7,352 bases of DNA from Euryarchaeota archaeon UBA495 (lineage in GTDB: Archaea; Thermoplasmatota; Poseidoniia; Poseidoniales; Poseidoniaceae). Below the pieces are notes generated by a model. That model saw only the letters and a list, made by a program, of their open reading frames with translations, was not told the origin of the DNA and searched no databases. Where the stretch lies: assembly GCA_002496845.1 (NCBI GenBank), contig DALQ01000087.1:1-7352 (forward strand), read 5' to 3'. The position numbers were made by a program, and so were the translations under genes. How positions within the stretch are numbered: position 1 is the first letter of the stretch; every line of letters begins with the position of its first letter. Shown one piece after another: positions 1-5,514 of the stretch.

Positions 1-36
1 GCACCGGCAACAGCACCGGCAACACCACCAACGGCA
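1..36 (+). repeat. 12-bp tandem repeat encoding a Thr-Gly-Asn-Ser linker
   Basis: Two perfect copies of a 12-base unit (GCACCGGCAACA, at 1-12 and 13-24) are followed by a degenerate third copy. In the frame of the surface protein they encode TGNS-TGNT-TNGT, a flexible linker with three overlapping or adjacent N-glycosylation sequons (Asn codons 9, 21 and 30). The array touches the left edge and may continue outside. It probably separates an unseen N-terminal domain from the beta-rich part seen here. Confidence 0.75.
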
Positions 37-3000
37 CCTGGGTGCAGGTTCCAAGGTCATGGTGGGTCTCATGGGTCCGTGCCGACGCCCTTGCCGGCGA
101 ACGCCCCACCGCTCCCAGGCTCGATCTTGGCCTCGACGGTCGAGACGAATGGGGTCCTGCCACGACGCTGCAGGGCATCGGAGCTTGGGGGTGGCAAGAC
201 CGTTTCATCGATGGCAGCACCACCACTTCGGTCACCGTCAATCCATCCGGTCGAGCCACGGCCGAGTTTTGGGTACCGACCCAACTTCTTGACCTCGGCC
301 TCACGGTGCGTTCGGCCAACGGGAACGTCAGCGCATGGACCCTGCTGGTGAACGGCCTTCCCGTTCTGAACGGTTCGGTCACCCCTTCTCCCGCCCATCG
401 CATCGAACTTGACCCAGATCAAATCGACACCCTCCGTCAATCCCTCATTGGTGGGTCATCGTTGCCTGAGCAGGGCATCTCCTACCGAGAAGTCGAATTC
501 GAGGTCACCGCGACAGGAAACGTGACCTTCGGGGCCTTGTCCGTGCCCAGCAGCGCCAGCGTGACCTTGGCGGCAAGCGGCAGTGACGCCCTCCTCTTGG
601 CGGCCAACACCGCGCGTTCCAGCACCGGCGACGGGACCCTCGACTTGGATTTCCTTGCGAGCACGGAAGGCAGCATTCGCCTGACGCTGCTTGACGCAAC
701 CACGGTGCCCACGATTGCCGTTCATGACACCAGCATGGTGGCTGGCGATGCATCTCCAGTGGTCCCTTCCGCTGCATGGCGTAAATTCAACGCGACGTTC
801 CTGCACGAAGCAGGCGCCGTCGCCCTCCGTTTGGACGTCGCCTCCGTGGACCAACAGGACGCGTGGTTCCTTCCTCTTGGAGGCAGCGAGGCGGTGTCCT
901 TGTCGGGCAACGCAGGCCTCGTGGAACTTCATCCTGAGAATCCCGTTACCGTGCAATCCGGTGCAGGGATTGGTGGCTTCAGCAGTTCGATTGAGGTCCA
1001 GGTCGTGTTCCGACTCACGTCGCTGTGGAACGATGCTCCCGCAATCGATCTTGACCTTCGTATGGTGGACGGAAATGGCGTGTATTCCATGCCGGCGACC
1101 TACCGCTGGACGGACGGCAACGCCGGTCTGGACGACGACCTCGTGCTCGACGGCATCGACTTCAGCAACGGTCAGGGCAGCATTCCCCCTGAAGTGGACT
1201 ACCTCATCGCTGGAACACCCGTCAACGTCACCGTGGACTTGGGGTGGGAGCAAGCACCGACGAACACCGAACCCTTCCTCGCTGGCGACGCCGAGGTTCA
1301 GGTGTGGCTCGGAGCGGACCTCGTGGCCGTCGAAGACGCACCGGAGAGCAGCATGCTGGTCTTCCCGACCATGGCGCCCTACACCTTCGGATCGGTGACA
1401 TGGGAGGTGCGCGTGGTGTCCACCTCTGGCTTGGGTACAGGTCTCATTTCCACCATCAACCGTACGTTTACGATCGACCCGATGGCGCCTCGCGTGCTCG
1501 GCATGGACGTCGAGACCTACGACCACCGCATGCCATCGGCCACGCAGCGGTTCGAAATTGACGTCATGGATCACGTCCTCCTTCCGGACGACCTCGAGGC
1601 GATGGTCTGGTTCGAATGGCGTGACGACGACAACGGTGACCGATGGCCCGATGAGGGTGAGCATACCCCCGTGGCCTTGTTCCCACCCGACGACCTCACC
1701 GCCTCGACGGGAACGTACACGCTGCTGCTCGACGACCGCTCTGGCTTGGACGGTGAACGCGTCGCGGTCTACCTGACGGGGACGGACGAAGCGGGCCATG
1801 TTCTGGAGGATGGGGGCACGTGGGAGCGCACCAAGCACCTGTTCATGTACGAGATTGGTCCGGACGCCGCCCCCTACATTCCCGAGGACGCCTTCATGCT
1901 CGACGACGGGCCAAGGACGGTGCTCCACCCCGGCACGGTGTACAGCGCCAGCATCGCGTTGGAAGAGCAAAACGGGCTGAGCGACCTCTCGACGGTCGAG
2001 TTCCACTTGGCCTACGATCGCCCCGCTTCTCCGATGGCCGTATCCTATGACGTGGACACCGGTAACTGCACCTCGATGACCGATTTGGTCATCGTGGAGA
2101 CCTGCCGCATGCGCGGGCAAGTGCTCAACGCCCATCCCTTTGAGAAGGACATGACCTTGGAAATCAGCTTCCAGCTGGCGTGGTACACGCCTGATCTTGG
2201 TGATTTGACGCGCGTGCCAGGTTTGGTGCTCGCGGATCGGGCAGGCAACGAAGCCAACAAGGGTTTCACCGATGCTGCATGGAAATTCTCAGCAGCGCTT
2301 GAGATGCCCTCGGAGGACGTGGAACTCCAATTGTCGCAAGGCACCACCCTCGACGACGGTGCCCGTTTGACCCCGGGAAGCCGGTTCGAAGTGTCCGGTT
2401 CCTTGCAGTTCGCGGCCACCGAGGAGGCGCCCGAATTCGATTGCGAGGTTGACGTGTCGCTGGCCGGCCGTTCGACCACGGTCGTCGCAAAGAACGGCAT
2501 TTGGACCGCAGAAATTTTCGCACCTGGCTACGGAGGGACCCTCCCCTTGACCTGGGGCGTGGGCTGTCTTCCGGAAGGTGGCTTGGACGTGACGGACGAA
2601 GCCTCCGCGGTGCGCTGGATGGTCGTCGATGGCCTCGGGCCGGCGGTGGTCGAGGTGGTTTCACCCCTCCCAGGTCGGGCGCTTGAGCCCACCACTTACG
2701 ACGTGACCTTGCTCGTGGAGGAAGAAGGCGGCTTGGATTACACCACCCTTGAGATGACCTGGTGGGTCACGGACGACGCGACGGGCGATTTGCTGCGCGA
2801 TGGACGCGTGCCGCTGCAACTCAAATCGACCGACAACGTCGGCCTCCGTCTCGAGGTCCAAGGCACGATGGATTTGTCCGGTTTGGACGCGAACATGTTG
2901 GAAGAGCGCTTGACGGTCAGCGTGGCGTTGGAAGCACGTGACTTCGCCGGAAACGAAGCGGTGCATCTGCTCAACGCACGCGGCCAATCTGGCGCTGACG

Positions 3001-3731
3001 GTGCGTGGGCCATGGTTTGGTACCGGCCACAATTCGACATCGCTCCAACGGCGGTCACCTACGGCAGCCTCGGCCTGACCACGGGCGATCAAACGGTCGT
3101 CGAAGCAGCGATTGAGAACGTGGGCACCCTCGACGGTGAGGTCGACGTCCGCTTCGAAATCGTGCAGTTGGACGGGACACGAAGCCTGCTCCGTTCGCAA
3201 CCGGTCAACGTCGCCCAAGGGGCGGTCGGGACGGTTGCTGTTGACTGGAAGCCAGAAGCAGCAGGCGCCCAGTGGATCGAAGTGGTCCTGCCGAACGGCG
3301 ACGTCGCAAGCGGTCCCGTGGTGGACGTTCGCGTGCAGGAAGAAGCCGAGTTGTCCGAGCGCATTTTCGGAACCGTCAATCCGCTGCTCGGCAGCGCTGT
3401 AGGGCTGGTTGGAATGGTGGTGGTCGGTCTCTTCCTCTTGCTCATTGCCCGTGCCACGTCGCGTCAGGGTTCACGGGACCAGTACGATTGGGACGATGGA
3501 TTCGACGACGACGAGTATGAGGACGAGTTCGACGACGAGTTCGACGAAGAAGAGGACGTGATGATTCCAGCCGCTGCAGCAGCCGCAAGCACGCCTGCGA
3601 AAGCAGAGGAAGCCACCGCGTCCACCGACGGTTGGACGCAAGGTGCAGACGGCACGTGGTGGTACCACGATCCAAACGACGGATCATGGTGGTACCGTGG
3701 CGCCGATGGCGTGGACCGACGGCACGGCTGA
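1..3731 (+). CDS. Giant surface protein, C-terminal part: Ig-like/CARDB ectodomain, one TM helix, acidic WWY tail (5'-partial)
   Basis: The reading frame (codons from base 3) is open to the left edge and stops at TGA 3729-3731, so the gene is 5'-partial. The first available start codon, GTG at 42, has no ribosome site and no signal peptide after it, and lies just after a low-complexity linker, so it is probably an internal Val. The protein is mostly beta-rich extracellular sequence. There is a Thr/Gly/Asn linker (3-38), a region with a DLGLDG motif (about 120-480), Ig-like modules (about 1485-3010), a CARDB-like domain (3033-3340), one membrane span (3390-3449), an acidic stretch (3477-3557) and a WWY repeat tail. 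At least ten N-X-S/T sequons all lie before the membrane span, which supports an outside N-part and inside C-tail. Only four Cys are present, in two close pairs (codons 2067/2103 and 2442/2565), suggesting two disulfides. The architecture is typical of archaeal cell-surface or S-layer-associated adhesins. The ligand and exact role are unknown, and no enzyme motif is visible in this part. Confidence 0.88.
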   Translation, partial: TGNSTGNTTNGTWVQVPRSWWVSWVRADALAGERPTAPRLDLGLDGRDEWGPATTLQGIGAWGWQDRFIDGSTTTSVTVNPSGRATAEFWVPTQLLDLGLTVRSANGNVSAWTLLVNGLPVLNGSVTPSPAHRIELDPDQIDTLRQSLIGGSSLPEQGISYREVEFEVTATGNVTFGALSVPSSASVTLAASGSDALLLAANTARSSTGDGTLDLDFLASTEGSIRLTLLDATTVPTIAVHDTSMVAGDASPVVPSAAWRKFNATFLHEAGAVALRLDVASVDQQDAWFLPLGGSEAVSLSGNAGLVELHPENPVTVQSGAGIGGFSSSIEVQVVFRLTSLWNDAPAIDLDLRMVDGNGVYSMPATYRWTDGNAGLDDDLVLDGIDFSNGQGSIPPEVDYLIAGTPVNVTVDLGWEQAPTNTEPFLAGDAEVQVWLGADLVAVEDAPESSMLVFPTMAPYTFGSVTWEVRVVSTSGLGTGLISTINRTFTIDPMAPRVLGMDVETYDHRMPSATQRFEIDVMDHVLLPDDLEAMVWFEWRDDDNGDRWPDEGEHTPVALFPPDDLTASTGTYTLLLDDRSGLDGERVAVYLTGTDEAGHVLEDGGTWERTKHLFMYEIGPDAAPYIPEDAFMLDDGPRTVLHPGTVYSASIALEEQNGLSDLSTVEFHLAYDRPASPMAVSYDVDTGNCTSMTDLVIVETCRMRGQVLNAHPFEKDMTLEISFQLAWYTPDLGDLTRVPGLVLADRAGNEANKGFTDAAWKFSAALEMPSEDVELQLSQGTTLDDGARLTPGSRFEVSGSLQFAATEEAPEFDCEVDVSLAGRSTTVVAKNGIWTAEIFAPGYGGTLPLTWGVGCLPEGGLDVTDEASAVRWMVVDGLGPAVVEVVSPLPGRALEPTTYDVTLLVEEEGGLDYTTLEMTWWVTDDATGDLLRDGRVPLQLKSTDNVGLRLEVQGTMDLSGLDANMLEERLTVSVALEARDFAGNEAVHLLNARGQSGADGAWAMVWYRPQFDIAPTAVTYGSLGLTTGDQTVVEAAIENVGTLDGEVDVRFEIVQLDGTRSLLRSQPVNVAQGAVGTVAVDWKPEAAGAQWIEVVLPNGDVASGPVVDVRVQEEAELSERIFGTVNPLLGSAVGLVGMVVVGLFLLLIARATSRQGSRDQYDWDDGFDDDEYEDEFDDEFDEEEDVMIPAAAAAASTPAKAEEATASTDGWTQGADGTWWYHDPNDGSWWYRGADGVDRRHG
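1485..3010 (+). other. Ig-like repeat modules with D-x-AG closing motif
   Basis: Three modules share a layout. Each has a Pro-containing entry, then an alternating hydrophobic strand followed by a Gly-Leu-x-Asp/Tyr-type loop and a strand with Glu plus aromatics. Each closes with an Asp-x-Ala-Gly motif (codons 1785-1799 DEAGH, 2235-2249 DRAGN, 2940-2954 DFAGN) and a Trp 8 to 20 residues later. Approximate spans are 1485-1850, 1857-2288 and 2637-3010. Between the second and third lies another beta-rich domain (2289-2636) holding one Cys pair (2442, 2565). The D-x-AGN closing strand is common in bacterial and archaeal Ig-like domains. The first module also has an Asp-rich loop (1623-1655, DDDNGDRWPDE) that resembles a calcium-binding DxDxDG loop. 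Confidence 0.6.
3033..3340 (+). other. CARDB-like domain next to the membrane
   Basis: This is a domain of about 100 residues beginning FDIAPTAVTYGSL. It contains the features of CARDB (cell-adhesion-related domain): a strand ending in IENVGTLDG, a strand VDVRFEIVQLDG, and a later VAVDWKPEAAGAQWIEVVL followed by a final VVDVRV strand. The N-x-G-x-x-x-G turn and the W-x-P-x-x-x-G segment are the pattern I recognise. It sits directly outside the membrane span, a usual place for it in archaeal surface proteins. Confidence 0.65.
3390..3449 (+). other. Single C-terminal transmembrane helix
   Basis: About 20 uncharged hydrophobic residues (Gly-Ser-Ala-Val-Gly-Leu through Leu-Leu-Ile-Ala) are followed at once by Arg and then Ser-Arg-Gln. 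The positive residues after the helix and the glycosylation sequons before it fit an outside-to-inside orientation that leaves a short cytoplasmic tail of about 90 residues. Confidence 0.9.
3477..3713 (+). other. Cytoplasmic tail: acidic stretch, Ala-rich linker and WWY repeats
   Basis: After the membrane span comes an almost uninterrupted Asp/Glu run with spaced aromatics (3477-3557, 20 of 27 residues acidic). An Ala-rich linker follows, then a Trp-rich end. The unit DG(T/S)WWY occurs twice, at 3648-3665 and 3678-3695, exactly 10 residues apart. A looser copy precedes it (DGW at 3627-3635). Repeated Trp-Trp-Tyr next to Asp-Gly recalls WW-like or OCRE-like aromatic repeats, but I cannot assign a named domain. 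It may be a docking site for a cytoplasmic partner. Confidence 0.7.
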
Positions 3732-3771
3732 AGCAGCCGCCACCCCTATGAGGCGGGCCCGAGAGTGAGGA
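3732..3771 (+). promoter_or_regulatory. Short intergenic gap with weak ribosome-binding site before nadE
   Basis: The 40-base gap is GC-rich and shows no TATA-like box, so nadE is either co-transcribed with the surface-protein gene or uses a promoter inside its 3' end. A GTGAGGA stretch (3765-3771 region) partly matches a Shine-Dalgarno sequence. It touches the ATG at 3772 but lies about 10 bases ahead of the ATG at 3781, which slightly favours the second start. An in-frame TGA at 3766-3768 rules out any earlier start. Confidence 0.4.
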
Positions 3772-5514
3772 ATGAGCCTCATGCGCATCGCCTTGCTTCA
3801 GGCCGACCCCACGGTTGGGGACCTTGCCGGAAACGCGGACCGGCTGTTGGCCTTGGCGCAACAGGCGGCCGAAGCAGGAGCCAACGTTGCGGTGTCGACC
3901 GAACTCGGCATCACGGGATATCCTCCGCGCGACCTGCTGATGTCGCCTGACTTCGTTCACGCAGCCTTTGAGAAGGCGCAATCCTGCACGCCCCCCATCC
4001 CCACGTTGATCGGCACCCCTGTTCCTGGTCAAGACCCCGAAACCGCACCTGCGAACGGTGTGGTTGGTGTCGGTGAAGGAATGCGCGGCAAGGTCGTGGC
4101 GTTGAAGCAACTCTTGCCGACCTACGACGTCTTCGATGAAGCCCGGTATTTCCGCCCCGGCGCTCGTCCCGGTTTGGTGCGCGGTGCGGGCGGTCTCGAT
4201 TTGGGCATCACCGTGTGCGAAGACGCGTGGCAGGCCGCTGGCTTGACGCCGATGGATTACGGCGTGGATCCCGTGGCTCAACTGGCCACCTTTGTTCGTC
4301 AGGACGCCACCTTCTCGGCCACGGTGAACCTCTCGGCCTCGCCCTTCCACCAATCGAAAGTCAACGACAGGGTGACCGTTGCACGCACCGCAGCGGCCCG
4401 GTTGGGCATGCCCTTTCTTCTGGCGAATCAGGTCGGTGGCAACGACGACTTGGTCTTCGACGGCTCGTCCATTGCAGCATGGCCTGACGGCACGGTCGTG
4501 CTGGCTCCGGCGTGGTCTGAAGGCGTCTTGACGGTGGACCTCGAGGACCCCGAAGGGTGCGTCTGGACGCCTTCAAACGCATCCGACGCGTTGTCGTTGG
4601 GCGTGAACGAGGTCAGAACATTGGCGCCTGACGAAACCGTTCCACTTCAGTCCGGAGCCGAGGGGCTTGCCGACGCCGTGGTCACGGGACTCGCGGATTA
4701 CTGCCGCAAGTCCGGGCTTCAGCGCATCGTGCTTGGGTTGTCCGGAGGCATCGATTCCGCGGTCGCGGCGTGCGTGGCGGTGGAAGCGTTGGGTCCCGAG
4801 GCCGTTCATGGCCTCGCCTTGCCTTCTCGCCATTCCTCTCAGCACAGCAGGGACGACGCCCGTTGGACGGCCGAGGCCCTGGGCATGCGTTTCTCAGAAC
4901 TCCATCTCGACGCCCTGCATGGCCCTGCAGAAGCCTTGCTTGGCGACGTGCTCCGCACCGGTCATGCCGTTGCAGCAGAAAACCTCCAAGCCCGGCTTCG
5001 TGCGCTTCTGGTGATGGGTCACGCAAACGCCGAAGGTGCCATGGCCATCGCCACGGGGAACAAATCCGAACTTGCTCAGGGCTACTGCACGCTGTATGGT
5101 GACATGGCCGGCGGGTACGCCCCATTGGGTGACCTTTGGAAGATGGATGTCTATGCCCTTGCCGAGGTGTTCAACGCACGCGCTGAGGCCCAAGGCCGGC
5201 CTGCTCCGGTCAGCGTCTCAACCTTGACCAAACCACCCTCGGCGGAATTGGCCCCTGATCAGCGCGACGACGACACCCTCCCGCCCTATCCGGTCTTGGA
5301 TCGAATCCTGAGGGCGCATATCGAGGAAGGTTTGGACCACGGGGCCATCGTGGCCCGTGGCGAAGACGCGGCAACGGTGACCGATGTGCTCGCGCGAATG
5401 GGGCGCAACGAACACAAGCGCTGGCAGATGCCCCCCGCGCCCCGCGTCAGCGTGCGTGCCTTCGGCCAAGGATGGCGCATGCCCTTGGCAGGGCGCCATG
5501 ATTGGCGTGACTAA
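3772..5514 (+). CDS. nadE: Glutamine-dependent NAD+ synthetase (EC 6.3.5.1)
   Basis: It catalyses the last step of NAD+ synthesis in the cytoplasm: nicotinate adenine dinucleotide + ATP + Gln gives NAD+ + AMP + PPi + Glu. The 580 residues form two domains. The N-terminal carbon-nitrogen hydrolase (nitrilase) domain, about 4-290, releases ammonia from Gln. Its Glu-Lys-Cys triad is intact: E44 in STELGITGYPPRDL, K112 in LKQLLPTYDVFDEARYF and C149 in GITVCEDAW. The C-terminal synthetase domain, about 295-580, has the PP-loop SGGIDS (324-329), AENLQAR (402-408), ATGNKSELAQGY (427-438), the YGDMAGG segment, and KPPSAELAPDQRDDD near 488-501. It ends with the family's usual RNEHKRWQMPPAPRVS and FGQGWRMP stretch. 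Length is near the family norm of roughly 540-570 or more. The start is ATG 3772 or ATG 3781 (protein MRIALLQADPTVGDL, closer to typical family N-termini). An in-frame stop at 3766 excludes anything earlier. It lies 40 bases after the surface-protein gene and converges on the next gene. Confidence 0.97.
   Translation: MSLMRIALLQADPTVGDLAGNADRLLALAQQAAEAGANVAVSTELGITGYPPRDLLMSPDFVHAAFEKAQSCTPPIPTLIGTPVPGQDPETAPANGVVGVGEGMRGKVVALKQLLPTYDVFDEARYFRPGARPGLVRGAGGLDLGITVCEDAWQAAGLTPMDYGVDPVAQLATFVRQDATFSATVNLSASPFHQSKVNDRVTVARTAAARLGMPFLLANQVGGNDDLVFDGSSIAAWPDGTVVLAPAWSEGVLTVDLEDPEGCVWTPSNASDALSLGVNEVRTLAPDETVPLQSGAEGLADAVVTGLADYCRKSGLQRIVLGLSGGIDSAVAACVAVEALGPEAVHGLALPSRHSSQHSRDDARWTAEALGMRFSELHLDALHGPAEALLGDVLRTGHAVAAENLQARLRALLVMGHANAEGAMAIATGNKSELAQGYCTLYGDMAGGYAPLGDLWKMDVYALAEVFNARAEAQGRPAPVSVSTLTKPPSAELAPDQRDDDTLPPYPVLDRILRAHIEEGLDHGAIVARGEDAATVTDVLARMGRNEHKRWQMPPAPRVSVRAFGQGWRMPLAGRHDWRD
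5511..5514. other. Interlocked stop codons of two convergent genes
   Basis: The sequence CTAA holds both stops. TAA at 5512-5514 ends nadE on the plus strand, and the complement of CTA at 5511-5513 is TAG, which ends the minus-strand gene. The two coding regions thus overlap by four bases tail to tail. No space is left for an intergenic terminator, and no T-tract is seen just downstream on either strand. Each transcript must end inside the neighbour's coding region. Confidence 0.85.

Noticed and set aside
1..24. Direct repeats considered as a CRISPR or mobile-element edge
   Set aside because: The 12-base unit has no spacers and lies in frame in a coding region as a TGNS linker. It is protein-level low complexity.
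456..2135. Long open frame (559 codons) on the minus strand, antisense to the surface-protein gene
   Set aside because: The translation is low-complexity His/Arg/Gly/Val-rich with no recognisable domain, typical of the antisense of GC-rich coding DNA. The plus-strand frame has clear domains, sequons and a membrane span.
3464..3668. Minus-strand Ser-rich or Val-rich small frames opposite the acidic tail
   Set aside because: They are the complement of repeated Asp/Glu codons, which give Ser- or Val-rich shadows in the other frames.
3736..3758. Possible hairpin between the surface-protein gene and nadE (CCGCC at 3737-3741 with GGCGG at 3752-3756)
   Set aside because: The stem is only five base pairs with a ten-base loop and no T-tract follows. 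This is expected by chance in GC-rich DNA, so I do not call it a terminator.
3442..4353. Minus-strand open frame of 303 codons across the end of the surface-protein gene and the start of nadE
   Set aside because: It covers well-supported coding sequence of nadE's nitrilase domain, and its Arg/His-rich product resembles nothing.
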